Source of the DNA: Streptomyces sp. NBC_00663
GTDB taxonomy: Bacteria; Actinomycetota; Actinomycetes; Streptomycetales; Streptomycetaceae
Direction of reading: 5' to 3'
NCBI RefSeq assembly: GCF_036226885.1
Contig: NZ_CP109027.1
Location: 5,704,001-5,768,000, forward strand
DNA: 64,000 nucleotides
Made by a program: the position numbers and the translations under genes. Below, piece by piece: positions 16,633-26,827 of the stretch; position 1 is the first letter of the stretch, and every line of letters starts with the position of its first letter. The notes below the pieces were generated by a model. It saw nothing but the letters and a program-made list of their open reading frames with translations. It was not told the origin of the DNA and ran no database searches.

Positions 16633-17007
16633 TCAGACCTCCAGCTCCTCCTCGATCTTCTTCAGCTGGTGGCGGGCCATCGCCAGGTTGGCGCGCTTGG
16701 CGTCCAGGACCAGGTACATGAAGAGCCCGTTGCCGCTGCGGCCGCTGATCAGCCGGATCAGGTGGTACTGGTCGGACAGGGTGATCAGGATGTCCTCGAT
16801 CGCGCCCTTGAGCCCGAGATGCTCCATGGTGCGCATCTTGGCGCGGACGACGTCGGTGTTGCCGGCGGCGGCCACGCTGAGGTCGAAGCTCTTGCTGCCG
16901 CCCATCGTGCCGAGCGCCATGCCGCTGGTGTAGTCGACCAGCGCGACGCCGGTCGCGCCCTCGATGGAGGCGAGGCACTCCTTGAGGGATGTTTCGGTGT
17001 TGGCCAT
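16633..17007 (-). CDS. Roadblock/LC7 domain protein (MglB-like)
   Basis: 124 aa; almost the whole length is one Roadblock/LC7 domain, with Gly-Ala-Thr-Gly-Val-Ala-Leu-Val-Asp and Gly-Leu-Phe-Met-Tyr-Leu-Val-Leu-Asp strands. In bacteria such proteins regulate small Ras-like GTPases (MglB-MglA, CvnB-CvnD). ATG 17007 has an AAGGG site about 9 bases upstream. Last gene of a four-gene operon with two other Roadblock-like genes and a DUF4388-like gene. No GTPase gene is present here. Confidence 0.8.
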   Translation of the reverse strand: MANTETSLKECLASIEGATGVALVDYTSGMALGTMGGSKSFDLSVAAAGNTDVVRAKMRTMEHLGLKGAIEDILITLSDQYHLIRLISGRSGNGLFMYLVLDAKRANLAMARHQLKKIEEELEV

Positions 17008-17030
17008 GACTGTCTGCCCTTCTTGTGGAT

Positions 17031-17501
17031 TCAACTCTCCGTGGAGGTACGTGCGTTGGTCGTACGGGGCGGGCGGGCCGCTCTGGTCCGGGCGGGCGCT
17101 CTCGGCTTCGGGACGGGCGCCTCGGCGGGCGCCCGGGAGTCGAGGAGCTCCCCGATGCGGGCCCCCGCGCGGCGGCCCTCCAGATGGAGACGGCCGGCGT
17201 TGACGCGGTCCTGGGCGAGCAGGGTGAGCACGGCCGTGCGGCCCGCCGCGTACGTCGCCACATAGCCGTACGCGCCGCGCACCGTCAGCTCCCGGAACTC
17301 CCCCTGCCCGGTCGCGTCCGTCAGCCGCATCGCGACGCCGAGCGCCGCCGCGGTGAGCGCGGCCATGCCGTCGGGCTCGACGCCCGGGGTGTCCTGGGCG
17401 AGGACGAGCCCGTCCACGCTCGCCGCCAGGGCCCCGGTGAGATACGGGACCCGGCTCCTCAACCGGCGCAGCTCGTCCACGATTTCGGGTTCGGCCGCCA
17501 T
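17031..17501 (-). CDS. Roadblock/LC7-like protein with basic C-terminal tail
   Basis: 156 aa. Residues 1-115 look like a Roadblock fold (Leu-Ala-Ala-Ser-Val-Asp-Gly-Leu-Val-Leu-Ala, then Thr-Ala-Val-Leu-Thr-Leu-Leu-Ala). The last 35 residues are a Pro/Arg/Ala-rich disordered tail. ATG 17501 has GAGGAG 8 bases upstream. Spaced 23 bases from the next gene and 34 from the previous one, so in the same operon. Confidence 0.7.
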   Translation of the reverse strand: MAAEPEIVDELRRLRSRVPYLTGALAASVDGLVLAQDTPGVEPDGMAALTAAALGVAMRLTDATGQGEFRELTVRGAYGYVATYAAGRTAVLTLLAQDRVNAGRLHLEGRRAGARIGELLDSRAPAEAPVPKPRAPARTRAARPPRTTNARTSTES

Positions 17502-17535
17502 CTGGTCACTCCTCTCGGCGCGGGCGCGTTGTCGT

Positions 17536-18342
17536 TCAAAGGGACTCCAGCGCATCCCTGAGCCTCTTCAGCAGCGTGATGTCGGGGTCGGTCTCGGTCC
17601 TCGCCGGTGCGGCGGGTCTCAGGGCGCCGCGCACCAGGACCCCGGCCGCCGCGAGCCGCCGTACGTCCACCAGGGTGTGGAACGCCGGGCGGCCCATCGT
17701 GCGGGCGATGTCCGGTGCCGTGCGCACGCCGTCGACCAGATGCACCACCGCCCGCTGCCGGGCGGTGAGGCCGGGGACGGCGACGGTGTCGGCGCGCAGC
17801 AGCGGGGACTCGTCGGTCGCCGGGTCGGGCCAGATGCGGTGCAGCAGATCGCGGCGGCGCAGCGTCTCGTGCTCCAGGGCGGCCACCGGGACCGCGCGCA
17901 CCGCGCCGATCCGGCCCGGGCTCGTGTACCGGAAGCGGCCCGGGGTGCTGCTGGGGGCGAGCGCGAAGTAGGCGGCGTCGTAGAGCGCTTCGAGATGGCA
18001 CAGCTCCAGCGCGCCCCGGCTGAGCCGGCCGCGGCCGACCAGCAGCAGACCGGCGCCCGGGGCCTGAGCCGCCTCGTCGGCGGCCTGCCGCCAGGTGTCG
18101 GCGTCGAGGGTGCCGTGGGCCGTGAGCAGGGCGCCGAGGCCGGGGGCCGCGGGGCTCTCGGCGTGCACGACCCGGCCCTCGGTGAGATGCAGGGTGCCGC
18201 GCTCGCGGAGCAGGACGCCGGTGGCCCGTTCGGCGGCGAGCCGGGTCAGCATCGGGGAGACGCCGCCCCAGGCGCGCTCACGGGCGTCCGCCTTGTCCCG
18301 TACCGGCAGCCGGGGCGGGGGCGTGGTTCTCACCGCGGTCAT
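17536..18342 (-). CDS. DUF4388-like protein with C-terminal winged-helix-like region
   Basis: 268 aa. The N-terminal half matches the DUF4388 pattern: Ala-Thr-Gly-Val-Leu-Leu-Arg, Leu-His-Leu-Thr-Glu-Gly-Arg-Val-Val-His-Ala, then a helical part ending in Gly-Arg-Phe-Arg-Tyr. DUF4388 (PATAN) proteins are often linked to gliding, polarity or two-component systems. The C-terminal part (about 195-250) looks like a small winged helix. ATG 18342 overlaps the stop of the upstream Roadblock gene as ATGA, so the two are coupled. Function is not established. Confidence 0.65.
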   Translation of the reverse strand: MTAVRTTPPPRLPVRDKADARERAWGGVSPMLTRLAAERATGVLLRERGTLHLTEGRVVHAESPAAPGLGALLTAHGTLDADTWRQAADEAAQAPGAGLLLVGRGRLSRGALELCHLEALYDAAYFALAPSSTPGRFRYTSPGRIGAVRAVPVAALEHETLRRRDLLHRIWPDPATDESPLLRADTVAVPGLTARQRAVVHLVDGVRTAPDIARTMGRPAFHTLVDVRRLAAAGVLVRGALRPAAPARTETDPDITLLKRLRDALESL

Positions 18343-18734
18343 CCGAGGACCAGCCGTCCGGTCATCTCGCCGAGCCGGATCCGGGCCAGCGCGAGGTTGC
18401 CCTCCACACGGGCCAGCCACAGATGGAGGAAGACGCTGCTGTCGAAGGACGTCCGCACGAAGCACAGGACGTGATAGCTGTCCCGGTTGCTGATGATGAC
18501 GTCCTCGACCGGGGGGTCGGCGGCGCTGTTTTCTGGGTCGTCCGGCGCGAACGCCCGGTGCTCGGCGGCCAGCCGGGCCAGCTCGGCGGCCTCGGCCGCG
18601 GCCGTCTCGTGATCGCCGCCCGGTGACTCGCCGGCGGTGCCGAGGGCCAGCCCGCTCGTCCAGTCGACCAGCGCGGCACCACGGGCACCGGGCAGTTGCA
18701 TGACTTCCGACAGACACTCGTCGATACCGGGCAC
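18339..18734 (-). CDS. Roadblock/LC7 domain protein, first gene of the operon
   Basis: 131 aa. It has the same strands as the 16.6-kb protein (Ala-Leu-Val-Asp-Trp-Thr-Ser-Gly-Leu-Ala-Leu-Gly-Thr and Ser-Val-Phe-Leu-His-Leu-Trp-Leu), but a longer acidic insertion between them. The two are clearly paralogous. GTG 18734 has a GGAGGGG site 7 bases upstream. Its promoter should lie in 18735-18848. Confidence 0.75.
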   Translation of the reverse strand: MPGIDECLSEVMQLPGARGAALVDWTSGLALGTAGESPGGDHETAAAEAAELARLAAEHRAFAPDDPENSAADPPVEDVIISNRDSYHVLCFVRTSFDSSVFLHLWLARVEGNLALARIRLGEMTGRLVLG

Positions 18735-18848
18735 CGTGAGTTCCCCTCCCGCCTGGGGTTCGGCTGAGTGACGCCGAAACTACGCAGGGTGTGAGTGAGG
18801 GGTGAGGGTTATGGCATTTTCCGGTGGAACATGCGCCGGATGGCTAAG

Positions 18849-18887
18849 GTGGGTCAACTGGGCTCGTTTTCCGGACAGTTGACCCAC
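18849..18887 (-). terminator. Perfect inverted repeat downstream of the PLP decarboxylase-like gene
   Basis: 12-bp arms (18849-18860 and 18876-18887) around a 15-base T-containing loop, 35 bases past the stop of the gene at 18923. A terminator is the simplest reading. It also lies upstream of the Roadblock operon, so an operator role is possible. Confidence 0.65.
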
Positions 18888-18922
18888 ATGTCCACCGGCC
18901 TGCGTCAACGGCGCACGGCTGC

Positions 18923-20269
18923 TCAGAGGGTGGTGAGGGCTGACGCGTGCGCCCCTCCGGACTCGGCCACGATCTCGTCGAGCGTCTGCGGGGTGCGGAC
19001 GGTCACGAACGCGACCCCGTTGCCCTCGCCCGGCGCGAAGCCGTAAATGCCCGGCCGGGCCAGGGAGTTGTACGCGTAGTGATGCGCGAAGTAGTACGCC
19101 CCCGTGTCCAGCGCCGCCGCGTAGTCACCCTGCTCCAGCAGGGGCAGCGCCCTGCCCTCGGCCAGCAGGTCGCCCGAGAAGCAGGCCGGCCCCGCGATGT
19201 CCTGCACCACCTCGGGCCCCTCCTTCGGCCGCCCCTTCCCGTCGTACGCCGCGATCCTCAGCGGCCACGACCCCGGCACGTACACCGTCCGCGTCGCCAC
19301 CTGCACGCCCGCGTGCGTCACCGCCACCGGCCGCCCGCCCGCGCTCTTGGCGTACTCCACCCGCGCCACGACCGTCCCGTGCTTGGCCAGCAGCGACCGC
19401 CCGAACTCGGTCACCAGTCCGTACCGCCCGTCGAACAGCCCCGGCACCGCCTCGCTCAGCAGCCGGGCGTACTGCGCGTACGTCGGCGCCGTCATGTCCG
19501 AGCCGAAGTTGACCGGCAGCCCGCCGCCGATGTCGATCGTGTCGATCTGCGGGCGCCCGATGTGCCGGTTGATCTCCTCGGCGAGCGCGTACGTCTCCGC
19601 GACACCCCGCGCCATCAGGGACAGCGGGATGCCCTGGGAGCCGGTGTGCGCGTGCAGCCGGTTCAGCCAGGGCCGGTCGGCGTAGGCGCGCAGCAGCCAC
19701 TCCCGGGCGCCGGGGTCACGCAGCGCCACCCCGAACTTCGAGGTCGCCGTCGCCGTCGAGGTCGCCCCGATGGAACCCCCGCCGACCTGCGGATTCACCC
19801 GGATTCCCAGCGGGGACCGGCTTGCCGCGGACCGGATGAGCGCGTCGATGCGGTCCAGCTCCTGCGGATTGTCGGCGTTCACGGCGATACCGAGGGCGAG
19901 CGCCTCCCGCAGCTCGGCGGGCGTCTTCGCGGGCGAGTCCAGCACCGTCTGCCGCGGGGTCAGCCCCGCCGCCCGCGCCAGCGCCAGCTCGCCCGGGCTC
20001 GCCACCTCCGCCCCGATCCCGGCCTCCGCCAGCAGCCGCAGCACCGGCACCAGCGGGGTCGCCTTCACCGCGAACGCGTGCAGCACCGGGGTGCCGGGCG
20101 CGGTGACCGCGTCGAAGGCCGCCCGCAGCTCCGCCGCCGACTCCCGGATGCCGGCCACGTCGAGCAGCCCGACGATCGGGGAGTCGGGCCCCAGCAGCCC
20201 CTGCTCCACCGCCGCCCGCACCGCGTCGTCCCGCCGGACGGCGCGCTCACCCTGTCCTTCGCTGTCCAT
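18923..20269 (-). CDS. Fold-type III PLP enzyme, diaminopimelate decarboxylase-like
   Basis: 448 aa. Alanine-racemase-type barrel with Phe-Ala-Val-Lys-Ala (PLP Lys69), His-Ala-His-Thr-Gly-Ser-Gln, Asp-Ile-Gly-Gly-Gly-Leu-Pro and Glu-Phe-Gly-Arg-Ser (Glu-Pro-Gly-Arg in LysA). The C-terminal barrel has Cys-Phe-Ser-Gly-Asp and Asp-Thr-Gly-Ala-Tyr-Tyr. These are LysA/ornithine decarboxylase group features, but several positions depart from true LysA, so the substrate may differ. ATG 20269 has GGGGGA 5 bases upstream; the open frame to 20314 is ignored. It is divergent from hutU across 148 bases that hold a perfect dyad, so shared regulation is possible. Confidence 0.75.
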   Translation of the reverse strand: MDSEGQGERAVRRDDAVRAAVEQGLLGPDSPIVGLLDVAGIRESAAELRAAFDAVTAPGTPVLHAFAVKATPLVPVLRLLAEAGIGAEVASPGELALARAAGLTPRQTVLDSPAKTPAELREALALGIAVNADNPQELDRIDALIRSAASRSPLGIRVNPQVGGGSIGATSTATATSKFGVALRDPGAREWLLRAYADRPWLNRLHAHTGSQGIPLSLMARGVAETYALAEEINRHIGRPQIDTIDIGGGLPVNFGSDMTAPTYAQYARLLSEAVPGLFDGRYGLVTEFGRSLLAKHGTVVARVEYAKSAGGRPVAVTHAGVQVATRTVYVPGSWPLRIAAYDGKGRPKEGPEVVQDIAGPACFSGDLLAEGRALPLLEQGDYAAALDTGAYYFAHHYAYNSLARPGIYGFAPGEGNGVAFVTVRTPQTLDEIVAESGGAHASALTTL

Positions 20270-20350
20270 GACGTCCCCCGTCAGGTCGTTGTCCGCACCC
20301 ATGCATCCAGCCAAACACCCGCGACGCGCTCGCGCCGGGGGACCGCGCTA

Positions 20351-20389
20351 TTGACTAGCTCTATTCAGGCGGCGAGTATGTGAATAGAG
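20351..20389 (+). promoter_or_regulatory. Predicted hutU promoter with a perfect operator dyad
   Basis: TTGACT at 20351-20356 is a good -35. CTCTATTCA (20359-20367) and TGAATAGAG (20381-20389) form a perfect 9-bp inverted repeat with a 13-base spacer, lying where the spacer, -10 and start of transcription should be. A repressor here would block hutU transcription. The protein that binds it is not evident in the window. Confidence 0.6.
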
Positions 20390-20417
20390 AGCCAAACAGT
20401 CCACGAGGAGGCAGACC

Positions 20418-22078
<1,661 letters not shown>

Positions 22079-22082
<4 letters not shown>

Positions 22083-23317
22083 CGGAGACGTCCGACGGCA
22101 GCTCGTTCCACACCATGTGGCGCGAGCTGCTCCCCATCGGCCGCCACGCCGACTCCCACGGCTACCGCCGGTTCGCCTGGACCGGCGCCGACACGGAGTG
22201 CCGGGCCTGGTTCCGGACCCAGGCCGAGGACCGTGGGCTGGCCTACGAGGTCGACCGGAACGGCAACCAGTGGGCCTGGCTCGGGGATCCGGCCGCCGGG
22301 GACGCCGTCGTCACCGGGTCGCATCTGGACTCCGTGCCCGACGGCGGGGCCTTCGACGGGCCGCTCGGGGTCGTGTCCTCCTTCGCCGCCCTCGACGAAC
22401 TGCGGGCCCGGCAGGTGGAGTTCACCAAGCCCCTCGCCCTCGTCAACTTCGGTGACGAGGAGGGCGCCCGCTTCGGGCTCGCCTGTGTCGGCTCCCGGCT
22501 CGCCTCCGGACAGCTCACCGTCGAGCAGGCGCACAAGCTGACCGACGGGGACGGGATCACCCTCCCCCGGGCCATGGAAGCCGCCGGGTACGACCCTGAC
22601 GCCCTCGGCGCCGACCCGGAGCGGCTCGGCCGTATCGGTGCCTTCGTCGAGCTGCATGTCGAGCAGGGGCGGGCGCTGGACATCTCCGGCGACCGGGTCG
22701 GCATCGCCAGCGCCATCTGGCCGCACGGACGGTGGCGGTTCGACTTCCGGGGCGAGGCCAACCACGCCGGCACCACCCGCCTCGTCGACCGGCACGACCC
22801 GATGCTGTCCTACGCCGAGACCGTCCTCGCCGCCCGCCGCGAGGCCGAACTCGCCGGTGCCGTCGCCACCTTCGGCAAGATCTCCGTCGAACCCAACGGC
22901 GTCAACGCGATCCCCTCCCTCGTGCGCGGCTGGCTCGACTCCCGCGCCGCCGACCAGGCGAGCCTGGACCAGGTCGTCGGCGGGATCGAGAAGGCCGCCC
23001 GCGAGTACGCCGACGCCCACGGCATCGCGCTCGACATCGTCCGTGAGTCCTTCACGCCCGTCGTCGAGTTCGACCACGCCCTGCGCGACGAACTCGCCCG
23101 GATCCTGGGCCGGGACAGCGAGCTGAGCGTCCCCGTCCTGGGTACCGGTGCCGGACACGACGCCGGAATCCTCTCCGGGACCGTCCCGACCGCCATGCTG
23201 TTCGTACGCAACCCCACCGGCGTCTCGCACTCCCCGGCCGAGTTCGCGGCCGAGGACGACTGCGTGGCCGGGGTCCTCGCCCTCGCCGACGTACTGGAAG
23301 GACTGGCCACCACGTGA
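22079..23317 (+). CDS. M20-family amidohydrolase (allantoate amidohydrolase/N-carbamoylase type)
   Basis: 412 aa. All di-metal ligands of the family are present: Gly-Ser-His-Leu-Asp-Ser, Gly-Gly-x-Phe-Asp-Gly, Gly-Asp-Glu-Glu-Gly-Ala-Arg, Glu-Leu-His-Val-Glu-Gln-Gly and Gly-Val-Ser-His-Ser. The dimerisation domain (about 200-320) has Asn-His-Ala-Gly-Thr-Thr. Relatives hydrolyse N-carbamoyl amino acids or allantoate. Here it sits between hutU and hutF, overlapping both by GTGA, so a histidine-pathway role is likely. The missing activity is N-formylglutamate hydrolysis (HutG), which would suit an enzyme cleaving an N-acyl amino acid. That assignment is inference. Confidence 0.85.
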
Positions 23318-24645
23318 CCATGTACTGGCTGGAGCACGCCTGGCTCGACACCCACGTCGAGCCGGGCGTGGCGGTGGTGACCCGGGACGGCCGCATCAGC
23401 GACGTCCGCACCGGCGTCGACACCCCGCCGCCCGGCGCCGAGATCCTGCGCGGTCTCACCCTCCCCGGCCTCGCCAACGCCCACAGCCACGCCTTCCACC
23501 GCGCCCTGCGCGGCACCGTCCAGGTCGGCTCCGGGACCTTCTGGACCTGGCGCGAGGTCATGTACGCCACCGCCGACCAGCTGACCCCGGAGAGCTACCA
23601 CGCCCTCGCCCGCGCCGTGTACGCGGAGATGGCGCTGGCCGGGGTGACCTGCGTCGGTGAGTTCCACTACCTCCACCACGCCCCCGGTGGCACCCCCTAC
23701 GCCGACCCCAACGCCATGGGCGAGGCCCTCGTCGCGGCCGCCGCCGACGCCGGCATCCGGATCACCCTCCTCGACACCGCCTACCTCTCCGCGGGCTTCG
23801 GGCAGCGGCCGAACAGCCACCAGCTCCGCTTCTCCGACGGCACCGCGGAGGCCTGGGCCGAACGCTGTTCACTTCTCAAGGAACGGGATCACGCGCGGAT
23901 CGGCGCCGCCATCCACTCCGTCCGGGCGGTGCCCGCGGGGCAGTTGGCGACCGTGGCCGCGTGGGCCGAGGAGCGGCGGGCCCCGCTCCATGTGCATCTG
24001 TCCGAGCAGACCGCCGAGAACGACGCCTGCCGGGAAGCCCACGGGTGCACGCCGACGCGGCTCCTCGCCGACCACGGCGTCCTCGGCCGCCGCACCACCG
24101 GCGTCCACAACACCCACCTCACCGACGAGGACATCGCCCTCATCGGCGGCTCCGGGACCGGGACGTGCATGTGCCCGACGACCGAGCGGGACCTCGCGGA
24201 CGGCATCGGACCGGCCGTCGCCCTACAGAGGGCCGGTTCGCCGCTCTCCCTCGGCTCCGACAGCCATGCCGTCATCGACCTGCTCGAAGAAGCACGCGCG
24301 ATGGAGCTCGACGAGCGGCTGCGCACCCGCACCCGGGGCCACTGGACGGCGGCGGCACTGCTGCGGGCCGCCTCCGCCGACGGCCACGCGGCCCTCGGCT
24401 GGGACGAGGCGGGCACCATCGAGCCCGGCGCCCTCGCCGACCTCACGACCGTCGCGCTCGACTCGGTCAGGACAGCGGGGACGCTGCCCAGGCTCGGCGC
24501 CGAGACGGCCGTATTCGCGGCGACGGCAGCGGACGTACGGCACACGATCGTGGGCGGACGGCACGTCGTACGCGACGGGGCGCACACCCTCGTACCGGAT
24601 GTGCCGCACGCGCTGGCGCAGGCCGTCGAAGCCCTCCGCTCCTGA
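23314..24645 (+). CDS. hutF: N-formimidoyl-L-glutamate deiminase
   Basis: 443 aa amidohydrolase-superfamily protein. Metal site: Asn-Ala-His-Ser-His-Ala-Phe-His, a later His in His-Val-His-Leu-Ser-Glu-Gln, Asn-Thr-His, and Ser-Asp-Ser-His with the catalytic Asp. HutF converts formiminoglutamate to N-formylglutamate and ammonia, the pathway that bypasses formiminoglutamase. GTG 23314 overlaps the upstream stop; ATG 23320 is an alternative start. It ends 35 bases before hutI. Confidence 0.92.
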   Translation: MTMYWLEHAWLDTHVEPGVAVVTRDGRISDVRTGVDTPPPGAEILRGLTLPGLANAHSHAFHRALRGTVQVGSGTFWTWREVMYATADQLTPESYHALARAVYAEMALAGVTCVGEFHYLHHAPGGTPYADPNAMGEALVAAAADAGIRITLLDTAYLSAGFGQRPNSHQLRFSDGTAEAWAERCSLLKERDHARIGAAIHSVRAVPAGQLATVAAWAEERRAPLHVHLSEQTAENDACREAHGCTPTRLLADHGVLGRRTTGVHNTHLTDEDIALIGGSGTGTCMCPTTERDLADGIGPAVALQRAGSPLSLGSDSHAVIDLLEEARAMELDERLRTRTRGHWTAAALLRAASADGHAALGWDEAGTIEPGALADLTTVALDSVRTAGTLPRLGAETAVFAATAADVRHTIVGGRHVVRDGAHTLVPDVPHALAQAVEALRS

Positions 24646-24680
24646 GCCCTGCGCTCCTGAAGACGACCGACAAGGACGCC

Positions 24681-25859
24681 ATGAGCAGCACCAGCACCGT
24701 CATCACCAACATCGCCACGCTGGTCACCAACGACCCCTCCCTGGGTGACGGCTCCCCCCTCGGCCTGATCCAGGACGCGGCCGTCGTCATCGACGGCGAC
24801 CGCATCGTGTGGACCGGTGAATCAAGCAAAGCACCCGCCACTGACAACCGGGTCGACGCCGGGGGACGGGCCGTTCTGCCCGGGTTCGTCGACTCCCACT
24901 CCCACCTCGTCTTCGCGGGCGACCGCACCCAGGAGTTCAACGCCCGTATGTCGGGCCGGGCCTACAGCGCCGGCGGTATCCGTACGACCGTCGCGGCCAC
25001 GCGAGCGGCCACCGACGCCGACCTCGAAGCCAACCTCACCCGCTATCTCGCCGAGGCCCTCCGCCAGGGCACGACGACCTTCGAGACGAAGTCCGGCTAC
25101 GGCCTGACCACCCGCGACGAGTCCCGCGCCCTGCGCATCGCCGCCGCCCACACCGACGAGGTCACCTACCTGGGCGCGCACATCGTCTCCCCGGACCACG
25201 CGGACGACCCTGCGGCGTACGTCGCCCTCGTCACCGGCGAGATGCTCGACGCCTGTGCCCCGTACGCCCGTTGGATCGACGTCTTCTGCGAGAAGGGCGC
25301 CTTCGACGGCGACCAGGCCCGCGCGATCCTCACCGCCGGCAAGGCCAGGGGCCTGCACCCGCGCATCCACGCCAACCAGCTCTCCTACGGCCCCGGCGTC
25401 CAACTGGCCGTCGAGCTGGACGCGGCGAGCGCCGACCACTGCACCCACCTCACGGACGCCGACGTCGACGCCCTCGCCAACGGCGACACCGTCGCCACGC
25501 TGCTGCCCGGCGCCGAGTTCTCCACCCGCGCCGAGTGGCCGAACGCCCGCCGTCTCCTGGACGCCGGCGTCACCGTGGCCCTCTCCACCGACTGCAACCC
25601 GGGCTCGTCCTTCACCTCGTCCGTCCCGTTCTGCATCGCGCTCGCCGTGCGGGACATGGGCATGACCCCGGACGAGGCGGTCTGGTCGGCCACGGCGGGC
25701 GGCGCGGCGGCCCTGCGCCGCACGGACGTCGGCAGGATCACGGCGGGCGCCCGCGCGGACCTGACCCTCCTCGACGCCCCGAGCCATGTGCACCTGGCTT
25801 ACCGGCCGGGCGTACCGCTGGTGAGCGGGGTATGGCGACGGGGCGTACGCGTCGTCTGA
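24681..25859 (+). CDS. hutI: Imidazolonepropionase
   Basis: 392 aa amidohydrolase. Metal ligands His-Ser-His in Asp-Ser-His-Ser-His-Leu-Val-Phe-Ala-Gly-Asp-Arg, later His-Ile-His-Ala-Asn-Gln and Ser-Thr-Asp-Cys-Asn-Pro-Gly, and the HutI-specific Lys-Ser-Gly-Tyr-Gly-Leu. It opens the imidazolone ring to formiminoglutamate, the substrate of HutF. ATG 24681 begins 35 bases after hutF with an AAGGA site. Last gene of the operon, with the terminator overlapping its stop. hutH for the first step is not in this operon. Confidence 0.95.
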   Translation: MSSTSTVITNIATLVTNDPSLGDGSPLGLIQDAAVVIDGDRIVWTGESSKAPATDNRVDAGGRAVLPGFVDSHSHLVFAGDRTQEFNARMSGRAYSAGGIRTTVAATRAATDADLEANLTRYLAEALRQGTTTFETKSGYGLTTRDESRALRIAAAHTDEVTYLGAHIVSPDHADDPAAYVALVTGEMLDACAPYARWIDVFCEKGAFDGDQARAILTAGKARGLHPRIHANQLSYGPGVQLAVELDAASADHCTHLTDADVDALANGDTVATLLPGAEFSTRAEWPNARRLLDAGVTVALSTDCNPGSSFTSSVPFCIALAVRDMGMTPDEAVWSATAGGAAALRRTDVGRITAGARADLTLLDAPSHVHLAYRPGVPLVSGVWRRGVRVV

Positions 25860-25871
25860 CGCGCACGCCCC
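25840..25871 (+). terminator. hut operon terminator
   Basis: 14-bp stem with one mismatch (25840-25853 with 25858-25871) and a GTCT loop. It overlaps the last codons of hutI. An AT-rich run (GATAAAAAG) follows at 25878-25886. Confidence 0.75.
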
Positions 25872-25909
25872 GCACTCGATAAAAAGCCGGAACAACTCAG
25901 AGGATCAGG

Positions 25910-26827
25910 TCACTCCTCGATCGTCAGCCCTTTTCGCAGCCGCACCAGCGTGCGTGACAGCAGCCGCGAGACATGCATCTGCGAGATGCCGAGCTCGTCG
26001 CCGATCTCCGACTGGGTCAGGCCCGCCACGAAGCGCAGGGAGAGGATCTTCCGGTCCCGGGAGGGGAGGTCGGCGATGAGGGGCTTCAGGGACTCCACGT
26101 ACTCGATGCCCTCGATGCCGTGGTCCTCGTAGCCGATCCGGTCGGCCAGCGCGCCCTCGGCGTCGTCCTCCTCCGGCTGCGCGTCCAGGGAGGACGCGGT
26201 GTACGCGTTGGAGGCGGCCATGCCCTCGACGACCTCGTCCTTCGACAGCCCCAGGCGCTCCGCGAGCTCGCCCACGGTCGGCGCCCGGTCCAGCTTCTGC
26301 GCCAGTTCGTCGCCGGCCTTGGCCAGGTCGAGGCGGAGCTCCTGGAGCCTGCGCGGGACCCGCACCGACCACGAGGTGTCGCGGAAGAAGCGCTTGATCT
26401 CGCCGATGATCGTCGGCATCGCGAAGGTGGGGAACTCCACGCCGCGGCTCAGCTCGAAGCGGTCGATCGCCTTGATCAGGCCGATCGTGCCGACCTGGAT
26501 GATGTCCTCCATCGGCTCGCTGCGGGAGCGGAAGCGGGAGGCGGCGAACTTGACCAGGGCCAGGTTGAGTTCGACGAGCGTGTTGCGGACGTACGAGTAG
26601 TCGTGGGTCCCTTCCTCCAGCGACTCCAGGCGAGCGAAGAGGGTCTTGGACAGAGCCCTCGCGTCCACCGGCCCCACCTGGTCGTACGGGGGGATCTCCG
26701 GGAGCCCGGCGAGCGCGTCGTCTGCGTCAGGGCCCGCGAGGGCGTCCTGCTCGATGGGATCCAGCTGTTCCGGGGGGGATGTCGACGTCGCTTGATGGGT
26801 ATGCGATGCGTCGAGCCGGGGTGACAT
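25910..26827 (-). CDS. sigI: SigB/SigF-type RNA polymerase sigma factor
   Basis: 305 aa. Region 2 has Phe-Ala-Ser-Arg-Phe, Asp-Ile-Ile-Gln-Val-Gly-Thr-Ile-Gly-Leu-Ile-Lys-Ala and Phe-Pro-Thr-Phe-Ala-Met-Pro-Thr-Ile. Region 3 and a region 4 helix-turn-helix ending in Ser-Gln-Met-His-Val-Ser-Arg-Leu complete the stress-response group-3 type. The first 60 residues are acidic and disordered. Beside an STAS antagonist and an ATP-binding anti-sigma kinase, it matches the sigI-arsI-prsI locus of S. coelicolor as I recall it. ATG 26827 has GGAGGA about 5 bases upstream; longer starts at 26839 and 26851 overlap that site. Divergent from the antagonist gene. No clear SigB-type promoter was seen between them. 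Confidence 0.88.
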   Translation of the reverse strand: MSPRLDASHTHQATSTSPPEQLDPIEQDALAGPDADDALAGLPEIPPYDQVGPVDARALSKTLFARLESLEEGTHDYSYVRNTLVELNLALVKFAASRFRSRSEPMEDIIQVGTIGLIKAIDRFELSRGVEFPTFAMPTIIGEIKRFFRDTSWSVRVPRRLQELRLDLAKAGDELAQKLDRAPTVGELAERLGLSKDEVVEGMAASNAYTASSLDAQPEEDDAEGALADRIGYEDHGIEGIEYVESLKPLIADLPSRDRKILSLRFVAGLTQSEIGDELGISQMHVSRLLSRTLVRLRKGLTIEE

